Shown piece by piece: positions 1-6,910 of a DNA stretch of 64,000 nucleotides. The translations under genes and the position numbers were made by a program. The stretch is from the NCBI RefSeq assembly GCF_033783015.1, contig NZ_CP123907.1:434001-498000 (forward strand). The letters run 5' to 3'. The stretch is from Corynebacterium sp. 21KM1197. GTDB lineage: Bacteria; Actinomycetota; Actinomycetes; Mycobacteriales; Mycobacteriaceae. The notes beneath the pieces were generated by a model. The model saw only the letters and a program-made list of their open reading frames with translations. It was not told the DNA's origin and did not search any database. Within the stretch, counting starts at the first letter, position 1. Each line of letters starts with the position of its first letter.

Positions 1-459
1 CCCCTGCGGCTCCTTTTCAAGGACGAGGTGCGCGCGGTGGGCCGGGAGTTGGGCCTGCCGGAGGAGATCGTGAATCGCCAGCCCTTCCCCGGCCCCGGCC
101 TGGGCATCCGCATCATCGGTGAGGTCACCCAGGAGCGCCTGGATATTCTGCGCGCCGCGGACGCAATCGCCCGCGAGGAACTCACCAAGGCGGGGCTAGA
201 TGAGCAGATCTGGCAGTGCCCGGTGGTTTTGCTTGCCGACGTCCGCTCGGTGGGCGTGCAGGGCGACGGCCGCACCTATGGTCACCCCATCGTGCTGCGT
301 CCGGTGGCCTCCGAGGACGCCATGACGGCGGACTGGGTGCGTGTACCCTATGAGGTGTTGGAAGTGATCTCCACGCGAATCACCAACGAGGTGGCGGAGG
401 TTAATCGCGTGGTTCTGGATGTGACCTCCAAGCCACCGGCAACGATTGAGTGGGAGTAA
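1..459 (+). CDS. guaA: GMP synthase (glutamine-hydrolysing), C-terminal part
   Basis: This is the last 152 codons of GMP synthase, which aminates XMP to GMP in purine synthesis; the start lies upstream of the window. The reading frame is open from base 1. The visible part is the C-terminal dimerisation domain, with the family hallmark [15 protein letters not shown] at about residues 26-40 of the fragment, a conserved [14 protein letters not shown] segment, and the typical C-terminus KPPATIEWE. The stop TAA at 457-459 is three bases before the next start codon, so guaA probably shares a transcript with the DIP1984-family gene. Confidence 0.97.
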   Translation, partial: PLRLLFKDEVRAVGRELGLPEEIVNRQPFPGPGLGIRIIGEVTQERLDILRAADAIAREELTKAGLDEQIWQCPVVLLADVRSVGVQGDGRTYGHPIVLRPVASEDAMTADWVRVPYEVLEVISTRITNEVAEVNRVVLDVTSKPPATIEWE

Positions 460-462
460 ACC

Positions 463-924
463 ATGAAGTTGGCGGAAGCCCTGGCGGAACGGGCCGAGGC
501 GCAGCGCCGGTACTTTCAGTTGAAGGAACGCCTTTCCCTCGTGGCACGAGTGCAGGAGGGGGAGGAACCCGATGAGAATCCGGTGGAGTTGCTGGCTGAG
601 GCCGAGCAACTCATGGATCGCCTCACCTGGTTGATCCGCAGGATCAACGCCACCAATACGGCCACCGCCTTTGATGGGGAGAACACACTGACCGACGCCA
701 TTGCGCGCCGGGACGCGGCCTTTGCCCGCCGCGATTTATACGCGGACTTGGCTAAGGCGGCGAGCACCCGCCAGGATCGCTATTCCCGCAGCGAGATCCG
801 CTACGTGTCCAGCATGAGCGTGGTGGAGTTGCGGAAGAAGATGGACGAGGCGGCTAAGGAATACCGCCAGTGGGATACCGCTATTCAGCAGTTGAACTGG
901 AGCACGGATTTGATAGAGCGCTAA
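463..924 (+). CDS. DIP1984-family protein (153 aa)
   Basis: A small soluble, highly charged, mostly helical protein. Its sequence (start MKLAEALAERAEAQRR, internal RRINATNTATAF, end NWSTDLIER) matches the DIP1984 family found across bacteria and sometimes labelled septicolysin. The molecular function of the family is not established. It contains no signal peptide or membrane segment. The start ATG is 3 bases after the guaA stop. Directly downstream lies a probable structured RNA with a tRNA-like T-arm (see that entry), which makes an RNA-related role worth considering; that is inference. Confidence 0.85.
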   Translation: MKLAEALAERAEAQRRYFQLKERLSLVARVQEGEEPDENPVELLAEAEQLMDRLTWLIRRINATNTATAFDGENTLTDAIARRDAAFARRDLYADLAKAASTRQDRYSRSEIRYVSSMSVVELRKKMDEAAKEYRQWDTAIQQLNWSTDLIER

Positions 925-945
925 AGCCGGAAGCAGGTAGCTTAA

Positions 946-1133
946 TTCCGGAAGCGCCAGCGAGTATCATGGCTGTGGCCGCGCAGCCTCATCAACGCGG
1001 CACTCTCAGTGGCAACCCAAGGGGCATATGGGAATCCGGTTCGAGTCCGGCTATACGGATCAGGCCCACCATAGTGCACAGGGGTACGCTTCACGGAGAA
1101 TTGAGTATTACCGGATACTGGGGCGCTTCCAGG
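946..1133 (+). ncRNA. Probable structured RNA with tRNA-like T-arm
   Basis: The sequence shows nested long-range complementarity: 950-958 pairs perfectly with 1122-1130 (9 bp), 963-968 pairs perfectly with 1114-1119 (6 bp), and 969-980 pairs with 1063-1072 (10 bp with two single-base bulges). Inside is a hairpin with stem CCGG/CCGG (1036-1039/1047-1050) and the seven-base loop TTCGAGT, exactly the T-arm loop consensus of tRNA. A second hairpin is GCCGCG/CGCGGC (978-983/996-1001), an alternative to part of the third helix. No acceptor stem pairs with TATACGG after the T-arm, so it is not an ordinary tRNA. Strand is chosen because the T-loop consensus reads on +. It may be co-transcribed with the DIP1984-family gene. 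Confidence 0.55.
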
Positions 1134-1182
1134 GAATGAGTGAGGGCGGGTTAGGGGATCTTCTGGCGTAGGGTGGGGTGCT

Positions 1183-1599
1183 ATGAGCGCATCTTTGCAA
1201 GACACAGAGGAAATGCGGGCCGTGGTGGGATGGCTGAGCGAACATGCGGCGGCTCCCGTGGGACTCGCGCAGGTATTTGCGGAACTGGGTTTGGAGGAAC
1301 TCGGCGGGAATTACACCGATACCGAGCTTCCGCATGGTGACGCCTTTTTGCTCGCCGCCGCAGTGGCGGCGGTGGCGGCCAGGGCAAAGAAGAATAGCGA
1401 TACAGTAGATCTCTCCGAGTGGAATTATTCCGTACAGGTCACGCTGCACAGTGACGTTCCTCGGCTCACGCAACTGGCCACGGCGATGAAGTACTTTGCC
1501 CTTGATCCCGAGGAACACCGGGTGGCCCAGCGCTGGGGCGAAGATACCGTGACCGCCCTGGCCGATGAGGCGGAAGCCCTGCGGGGACGGCTGGATTAG
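1183..1599 (+). CDS. Hypothetical protein, 138 aa
   Basis: I do not recognise this family. The protein is soluble, without signal peptide or membrane segments; it has an alanine-rich helix around residues 55-70 (FLLAAAVAAVAARAKK) and an acidic, helical C-terminus. A G-rich stretch (GGGTGGGG) lies upstream of the ATG and may act as ribosome binding site. The stop TAG is almost adjacent to the start of the next small membrane gene, so these two and the following gene look like one operon downstream of the structured RNA. Confidence 0.6.
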   Translation: MSASLQDTEEMRAVVGWLSEHAAAPVGLAQVFAELGLEELGGNYTDTELPHGDAFLLAAAVAAVAARAKKNSDTVDLSEWNYSVQVTLHSDVPRLTQLATAMKYFALDPEEHRVAQRWGEDTVTALADEAEALRGRLD

Positions 1600-1600
1600 G

Positions 1601-1801
1601 ATGAAGAAATTTCAGGTGGAGCCAGGGCGGGCCGTGCTCTTTTCCTTCATCTTTAGCGTCATCGTTATCTTGCAGGGGTCCGTGTCATGGGGATGGTGGT
1701 TGCCTTTGATCGTGGGCAGCGCGGGACTCTTCTATGCGGGCAACGTGTTTTACGTGTGGGCGAATAATAAGATTCGCCATCTTGTTCAGGGAGAGCGATG
1801 A
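1601..1801 (+). CDS. Small membrane protein, 66 aa
   Basis: Start MKKFQVEPGRAVLFS, followed by two predicted hydrophobic segments (about residues 10-27 and 30-50) and a short basic C-terminus. The ATG at 1601 is preferred over an in-frame ATG at 1565 because the latter lies inside the preceding gene. The stop overlaps the next ATG (ATGA), which indicates translational coupling. Function unknown. Confidence 0.6.
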   Translation: MKKFQVEPGRAVLFSFIFSVIVILQGSVSWGWWLPLIVGSAGLFYAGNVFYVWANNKIRHLVQGER

Positions 1802-2058
1802 ATACGGTAAAGGTTGTTGCCGCTTATAGTGGGGGTCTTGTGCTGGGATTGCTCTGCGCGTGGCTTTCCTTGCTTTTGGGTCTACGGACTTTCCTGCCGG
1901 TGGGATTGGTGGTGTGCGCCGCGGCGATTGTTGGGCTGAGTATCGGGGTATATAAATTATCTGCTCGTAGCGTTGTTATTTCATGGTTCTGCGGCGTGAT
2001 GACCGCCGGGCTTATTGCGGTGTGGTGGGTTATGTTTGTTCTCGTTCCCTTTGTGTAG
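1798..2058 (+). CDS. Small membrane protein, 86 aa
   Basis: An almost entirely hydrophobic protein with three predicted transmembrane helices (about residues 7-28, 33-50 and 58-84). It overlaps the previous gene by four bases (ATGA) and therefore is probably made together with it. No family recognised; the pair could form a small membrane complex, but nothing in the sequence shows what it does. Confidence 0.6.
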   Translation: MNTVKVVAAYSGGLVLGLLCAWLSLLLGLRTFLPVGLVVCAAAIVGLSIGVYKLSARSVVISWFCGVMTAGLIAVWWVMFVLVPFV

Positions 2059-2070
2059 TCGATGCGGGAT

Positions 2071-2464
2071 TCATAAATTTGCGGAGCGCCGGACAAAATC
2101 GGCAAAGCCGGGGGCGGTGAACTCTAAATAGCCGTGTTGGGGAGAGTCTACGAGTCCCTTGTTCATAAGGGAACGCCGAGCCATGCTGATGTCGGTGGTG
2201 TGAGCGCCCAGTGTGGTGGCAATGTCTTTGCGTCGGATGGGGCCGTCGCCAAGCTGTGACATGGCGAGCATGATGTCAATTTCTCGATCCGTAGCCTTCG
2301 CCCACCGCGATCGGAATAGGGCTTCCTGGAGCACTCCAAATGCGTCCTTCAAAACGAGGATACGTGGCCAACATGGCGAGGTGCCGCTGAATCGCGGTGA
2401 GGTGCTTGTCCCGCCCGATGACCTCGCGGGCCACCGCGCCAGGGGTGTACGGACTCGGCTGCAT
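2071..2464 (-). pseudogene. Remnant of AAA-type ATP-binding protein with C-terminal winged helix
   Basis: Two pieces of one protein in different frames. From the ATG at 2464 (after an AAAGAGA ribosome site) the N-terminus reads MQPSPYTPGAVAREVIGRDKH, typical of the short leader before the P-loop in actinobacterial ATP-binding proteins with C-terminal winged helix. It runs to about FEGRI (near 2345), where the frame is lost. The other frame then continues from about 2352 with a C-terminal winged-helix domain (AMSQLGDGPIRRKDIATTLG, then SLMNKGLVDSP, ending FTAPGFADFVRR). The whole P-loop ATPase core, roughly 300 residues, is missing, so an internal deletion plus frame change is the simplest explanation. 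Confidence 0.7.
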
Positions 2465-2481
2465 GGTCTCTTTATAAATCT

Positions 2482-2916
2482 TTAGTATGAGTTCGGGGCG
2501 GGAAGTGCGTAGGCGAGCGCCCGGGTGCCGTCGATATGCGGGAAGGTGAGGTGCAGCCAACCCGCAGCGGCGAGCAGAAGAAGAACGCTAGTCCACAGCG
2601 GCGCGGGGGCGAGCAGGGGAGCGAGCATGATGGCGATCCAGAGGAAGAAAAGCGGCAGGAATTGCCAGACCTGGGGCTGGAACGGCACCTGGTGCTCGCG
2701 ACGGTATTCCCGAATACGGTGGCGGTAAGGGTGGACGAAGGGGAGTACCAGGGCTATGAGGAGAAAGAGGAACGCCAAGATCACCTGGTGCGGCCGGGAG
2801 AGATCGGTGCTGAGCATCGCCACGGCGGCCCCGCCGAGGAACGAACTGCTCAGGCGCACCACCGGCGGGGTGGGAATCGGGGTGAGATGGGAGCGCATGG
2901 TGGCGTAGGCATTCAT
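2482..2916 (-). CDS. Hypothetical membrane protein, 144 aa
   Basis: Contains about four hydrophobic segments (residues roughly 25-38, 46-62, 86-104, 108-124) separated by a basic loop HPYRHRIREYRREHQ around residues 62-76. No recognised family. It is transcribed in the same direction as the downstream ATPase remnant and ends about 18 bases before that remnant's start, so the two may once have formed an operon. Confidence 0.55.
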   Translation of the reverse strand: MNAYATMRSHLTPIPTPPVVRLSSSFLGGAAVAMLSTDLSRPHQVILAFLFLLIALVLPFVHPYRHRIREYRREHQVPFQPQVWQFLPLFFLWIAIMLAPLLAPAPLWTSVLLLLAAAGWLHLTFPHIDGTRALAYALPAPNSY

Positions 2917-2934
2917 GCGCTCCAGGGTAGGGGT

Positions 2935-3576
2935 TTAGGGGACGAGGTCGATGACGAGGCGGGTGGGATCGTGCAGAACCTGCACGGAATAAGGCACCTT
3001 TTTATTTAATCCGATGATGAATTGGGAGCGGCCCTCGAAGGTGCCCACGCTAATCACGTCGGTGATGTTGCCGCCGTCGGAGGGGGTGAGGCGATTGAGG
3101 TGAGGTTCCTCAAGCCCGAGTTCAAAGGGATACACGGTGCCGTCGATATTCATCGTGAGGGCGGTGGCACCGTGATACTCGATGGGGTTGCCGGAACCCT
3201 GCTGGGAGGGGTGATCCGTGTAGTCCGCGTACCAGCCGGGATCGCCCTGGCCCTTCATTTCAAAGACCACGCGGTCAAATCCCTCGTGGGAGCCGGTGCG
3301 CATTTCCGTGACCACCAGTTCGGAGGGTTCGCTGGGGCGCATGGTCTTCATGGTGATGTCCGCGCTGCCCAGAGGAGTCAAGCCTGCGCCGTTCTTCGCC
3401 GAGGTAGCGGCGGAATCGGACGCGCTGTGCGAGGCGGGCACGGAGCCCTGAGAGGGGGCAGGCTGAGTGGTATCGTCTCCCGTGCTACAGGAGGCGAGCA
3501 GCAGGGTACCCGCCGTGAGCACCGCCGCCACGGTGCGGTGGCGTGGGGAGCGAGGGGCGTCGATAAGCGCTGACAT
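2935..3576 (-). CDS. Lipoprotein with AMIN-like domain
   Basis: A 213-residue exported lipoprotein: basic N-terminus, hydrophobic stretch and lipobox LLASC around residue 30, followed by a low-complexity S/A/T linker. The C-terminal ~120 residues (GFDRVVFEMKGQGDPGWY... to TRLVIDLVP) match the AMIN-like domain found in actinobacterial cell-envelope lipoproteins. Start ATG at 3576 is chosen because it gives a compact signal peptide; an upstream in-frame ATG at 3636 would overlap the divergent ABC gene. One copy of the CGTCGATAAGC motif lies in the codons just after the start (3558-3568). Specific role unknown. Confidence 0.75.
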   Translation of the reverse strand: MSALIDAPRSPRHRTVAAVLTAGTLLLASCSTGDDTTQPAPSQGSVPASHSASDSAATSAKNGAGLTPLGSADITMKTMRPSEPSELVVTEMRTGSHEGFDRVVFEMKGQGDPGWYADYTDHPSQQGSGNPIEYHGATALTMNIDGTVYPFELGLEEPHLNRLTPSDGGNITDVISVGTFEGRSQFIIGLNKKVPYSVQVLHDPTRLVIDLVP

Positions 3577-3650
3577 ACCCACACCGTATATCGTGCGGGG
3601 AAACCTTGTGAAATGTATATGGCAAATTGAGTCCAATTTGTGAGGAAACC

Positions 3651-4220
3651 GTGACTCTGCGCGTGAATTGCACCTACGGACACACCGCTGCGCTGGGCAG
3701 CATGAGCCGGGACTTCCCGCCGGGTATGGTCGCTGCGGTGGCCGGGCCCAATGGGTGCGGGAAATCGACGCTGCTTGCCACCATCGCGGGGGAGATTGCC
3801 CCGGTCGAGGGCGAGGTCACGGTGGACGGCACCCCCACCCGAGCGGGCACCACCGGCACGCTCCTGATCGCGGAGCCCGTATTCCTCCCGGATCTCACGG
3901 TGGGGGAGCACCTCGATCTATTACGGGTAAACCGGGACGAGGTGGTGGAGGCCTGGGCCCTGCATAACCTCCTCCAGGCACCCCAGTGGGTGCTGTCCTC
4001 CGGGCAGCGCCAACGGGCCTACCTTGGTATGCAACTGGCACTGGAGGCCCCGATCATGCTTATCGACGAGCCCGAGCGCCACCTTGACGAGCAATGGACG
4101 GACTTCCTTATCTTTCAACTTCATGAGGCCGCCGCGCGGGGGATAAGTATTGTGGTGGCCACACATTCGGCGCGGGTGATCTCAGGGTGCGATGAGGTAG
4201 TGCGCTTGGGGGAGAGATAG
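3651..4220 (+). CDS. ABC transporter ATP-binding protein (short)
   Basis: An ATPase subunit of 189 residues with all core motifs: Walker A GPNGCGKST, signature LSSGQRQR, Walker B IMLIDEP and switch His in ATHS. GTG at 3651 is preferred because TGAGGAAACC lies right before it; an earlier ATG at 3627 is possible. The next gene, a polytopic membrane protein, starts on the base after the stop codon, so the two almost certainly form one transporter. Substrate unknown. Confidence 0.85.
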   Translation: MTLRVNCTYGHTAALGSMSRDFPPGMVAAVAGPNGCGKSTLLATIAGEIAPVEGEVTVDGTPTRAGTTGTLLIAEPVFLPDLTVGEHLDLLRVNRDEVVEAWALHNLLQAPQWVLSSGQRQRAYLGMQLALEAPIMLIDEPERHLDEQWTDFLIFQLHEAAARGISIVVATHSARVISGCDEVVRLGER

Positions 4221-5312
4221 ATGTTTGCGCTGATAGATAAACTGAGCGATTATGTGTATGGGCTTTTCCTCACCGCGCTGGGGGCGGCTTTAGGCGCGGG
4301 GGTGATGGTGCGTGCGATGAACCCCCTCGAACCGTATGCCGTGCCTGCTTCCTGGCGGTGGGCGGCGGCGGTGAGTATCGGGGCCGTGCTGGTGGTGCTT
4401 GCGGAGCGCCTCACTCCGCTGCGGGGAATCTCACGGGAAAGATGGGTGTGGCGCTATCGACTGGCCCGGCGTTTACCCGGGATAGATCGGGCGGTGATGG
4501 TGCAGGGTGCAGCGAGCGCCGTGGTGGGAGCGTTTTTAGGAGCGGTGACGGGATACAGTTTCCTCGCGGTGATAGGCGCCTCCGCAGGATTCATGGTGAC
4601 GCGCCTGGTGGTGGGGTGGGCGCGTGGGCGTGGCAGCGATCTTCCCGGATTACTCGAGGCGGGGCGCACCCGTTCCCTGGTGGAGAATCTGGCCGGTTTG
4701 CAGGATACGGAGTTGGTTTCCGATCTCATGGTGATGAATTGGCTGCGTGGGCGTTCCCGGGCGGGGCGTGAGAAAGACAGGAGAGCGGGCGCGGAGCCAG
4801 TGGCCTTGGGGGCTCCGAGGCGGAGGGCACTGGGGTTACTGGGCGTGTTAGGAATACTGGGCGCGCGGCGGCTATGGCGGCGGGGATACGTGCTTTCTTT
4901 TGCCGGAGTGGTTGTGGCTTGGCAGGTGGCATTGGCCCAGGCTTATGGGGCGTGGGGCCGTTTGATCACGGTGGTGGCCTGGGGGATCGTGTGTGCAGCG
5001 GTGTATCGGGCCACGAACTTTAGCCGGGTGACCCGGGCCCTTGTCACCCCGTGGGGGTACATGCTGGCGTGCGTGGGCTTGGGGATAGCAGTGTATGCAG
5101 CATGGGCGGAGAGCGCGGCGGAGGTAGCGGCCGTGGCGGTGATATGGGGATACATGGGGTGGAAACGCGGAAAACCGGCTGCGGAGTATCGCATGTCCTA
5201 TTTTGATTCCGGCATGGGAGTGAGTTTTTCTCCCGAAATCATGCGGTACTATCTGCGCGGCCTGTGGCCGGTAGCCGTGGCCGCACTCCTCATCGGCAAG
5301 GGATATATCTGA
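4221..5312 (+). CDS. Membrane partner of ABC ATPase, 363 aa
   Basis: A polytopic membrane protein with hydrophobic segments near residues 12-32, 42-60, 92-125, 205-240, 245-262, 275-312 and at the C-terminus. It begins immediately after the stop of the short ABC ATPase and is probably its membrane component. I do not recognise the family. The middle (about 150-200) is a charged, Arg-rich cytoplasmic segment. No substrate can be inferred from context. Confidence 0.7.
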   Translation: MFALIDKLSDYVYGLFLTALGAALGAGVMVRAMNPLEPYAVPASWRWAAAVSIGAVLVVLAERLTPLRGISRERWVWRYRLARRLPGIDRAVMVQGAASAVVGAFLGAVTGYSFLAVIGASAGFMVTRLVVGWARGRGSDLPGLLEAGRTRSLVENLAGLQDTELVSDLMVMNWLRGRSRAGREKDRRAGAEPVALGAPRRRALGLLGVLGILGARRLWRRGYVLSFAGVVVAWQVALAQAYGAWGRLITVVAWGIVCAAVYRATNFSRVTRALVTPWGYMLACVGLGIAVYAAWAESAAEVAAVAVIWGYMGWKRGKPAAEYRMSYFDSGMGVSFSPEIMRYYLRGLWPVAVAALLIGKGYI

Positions 5313-5368
5313 ATACCCGGTTGAACTAAACCCGGATGGGCACGAGCGGAGCGCTAAAATAACGCCCT

Positions 5369-6280
5369 ATGGCCAGCACACTCACGCGCGATGCCCCACT
5401 GTGTTCCGATGTACGTTCCGATCCACACGGGGAACCCCTGGCGGGTACGGCCAAACGCGGTGAGGTCTACGTGCTCTTTGAGTGGCCGGGCGGGTGGTCG
5501 CGCGACGTGCTCGATGGCGGTACCTTTGGCCCCGAACTCAGCGCCCGGCTCAAGCGATTCTTCAAGGGCACGGCCAGCCTCCAACTCATTCGCAGGCCGG
5601 GCCGCGCGGGCCGCGACGTGGGCCACAAGCACCGCTGCTACCTGGTGTGGGCGCGCACCGCGCGGATGGAACTGGTGCTTCTCGACGCCCCGGAGGACCT
5701 ACTTCGCCTCGATCTCACCGGCCCCGGTCGCAACGGTGGGGAGGAGATCACCGCCCCCGTGGTGCTGGTATGTACGCATGGCCGCCGCGATCGGTGCTGC
5801 GCGATCAAGGGCCGTCCGCTGGCCGCGCGGTTACAGGAGGAGTTTCCCGGCTCGCTGATCTGGGAATCCTCGCACACCAAGGGACACCGCTTTGCCCCCG
5901 CCGTTTTGCTCATGCCCTGGGGATACTCCTTTGGTCACCTCAACATCGAGGCCGCGCGCGACCTCACCCGGCACGCCCTGGACGGCCGTTACTTTTATCC
6001 TGCAAATCGTGGCAGCGGCCTCTACGGCTCGCGCGGGCAGGTGGCGGAACTGCACGTAGCCCGCATGCTTATCGACGCCGGAGAAACCCTGCACTACGGC
6101 GACCTGACCACGGATGATGCCCCGGAGGGCTCCGTGGCCGTTCGCCACCGGGACGGCCGTGCCTGGGCGGTACCCCTAACGCGGCGCACCGTGGAGGGGG
6201 TGGTGGCCTCCTGCGGCGGTTCCCCCAAGGCCGCCAAGGTGTGGGTGCCTGATTTAAGCGGGGACGAGGAACCGGCCTAG
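5369..6280 (+). CDS. Sucrase/ferredoxin-like family protein
   Basis: A 303-residue protein of the sucrase/ferredoxin-like (thioredoxin-fold 2Fe-2S) family. The cluster-binding region is visible as VCTHGRRDRCCAIKG at about residues 131-145 with HGRRDRCC typical of the family, followed by ESSHTKGHRFAPAVLLMPWG. N-terminal CSD and C-terminal cysteines are few, as usual. The physiological role of actinobacterial members is not known; redox function is inferred from the fold. The 3' end overlaps the convergent ABC ATPase gene by 27 bases. Confidence 0.85.
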   Translation: MASTLTRDAPLCSDVRSDPHGEPLAGTAKRGEVYVLFEWPGGWSRDVLDGGTFGPELSARLKRFFKGTASLQLIRRPGRAGRDVGHKHRCYLVWARTARMELVLLDAPEDLLRLDLTGPGRNGGEEITAPVVLVCTHGRRDRCCAIKGRPLAARLQEEFPGSLIWESSHTKGHRFAPAVLLMPWGYSFGHLNIEAARDLTRHALDGRYFYPANRGSGLYGSRGQVAELHVARMLIDAGETLHYGDLTTDDAPEGSVAVRHRDGRAWAVPLTRRTVEGVVASCGGSPKAAKVWVPDLSGDEEPA

Positions 6281-6898
6281 ATCAATGTGCTGATCGGCGG
6301 CGTCGCGCACCTCGGCGGCGTGGGTGGCGATCACCACCGTGGCTCCCTGATTGGCCAGGTCACGGAGTTGCTCCACCACATTGTGGCCATTGCGTGGATC
6401 GAGCGCCCCGGTGGGCTCATCGGCCAGAATGATCTCCGGCTGTCGGGCCAAGATACGGGCCAGCGCCACGCGCTGCTGCTCACCACCGGAGAGTTCGTGC
6501 ACCACGCGCTTGCGGTATCCACTTAATCCCACGGTTTCCAGGGCGGTATCAATGCGCGCCTTTTGCTGCTTATTCACCGTGGCGAGGAGGATATTGTATT
6601 CCACGGACTTATCGGGAATCAGGGCGTAATCCTGGAACAGGAAACCCAGGTTATTCTTGCGGAACGCTCGACGCTTGCTGCTGGAGAGTTCCTGGATATT
6701 CTTTCCCGCCGCCATGATCGTGCCAGAATCGGCGGTATCCAGGGTGCCTATGCAGTTGAGCAGGGTGGACTTGCCGCTGCCGGATGGGCCGGTGAGCGCG
6801 GTGATGCTGCCCTGCGGGCAGGAAAACTCTACGTCGCGCCACAGGGTACGGGAACCGAATGTCTTGGCGAGGCCTTGAACGGTGATGGTGGGGGACAT
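6254..6898 (-). CDS. ABC transporter ATP-binding protein of bacteriocin locus
   Basis: A 214-residue ATPase of the MacB/LolD type: Walker [10 protein letters not shown], signature LSGGEQQR, Walker [14 protein letters not shown] and H-loop ATHA. It starts 12 bases after the DUF1430-type membrane protein and is the third gene of the lactococcin 972-like locus, where such ATPase/membrane pairs are thought to export the bacteriocin or give immunity. Its 3' end overlaps the sucrase/ferredoxin-like gene on the other strand. Confidence 0.9.
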   Translation of the reverse strand: MSPTITVQGLAKTFGSRTLWRDVEFSCPQGSITALTGPSGSGKSTLLNCIGTLDTADSGTIMAAGKNIQELSSSKRRAFRKNNLGFLFQDYALIPDKSVEYNILLATVNKQQKARIDTALETVGLSGYRKRVVHELSGGEQQRVALARILARQPEIILADEPTGALDPRNGHNVVEQLRDLANQGATVVIATHAAEVRDAADQHIDLGRFLVPA

Positions 6899-6910
6899 GG
6901 GGAACCTCCT

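Noticed and set aside
1031..1070. An ordinary tRNA gene
   Set aside because: The T-arm is good, but no acceptor 5' strand, no D-arm or anticodon arm of normal geometry could be placed; listed instead as a structured RNA.
942..1205. Open frames on either strand over the RNA region
   Set aside because: They lack ribosome sites and recognisable protein features, and they overlap the paired arms.
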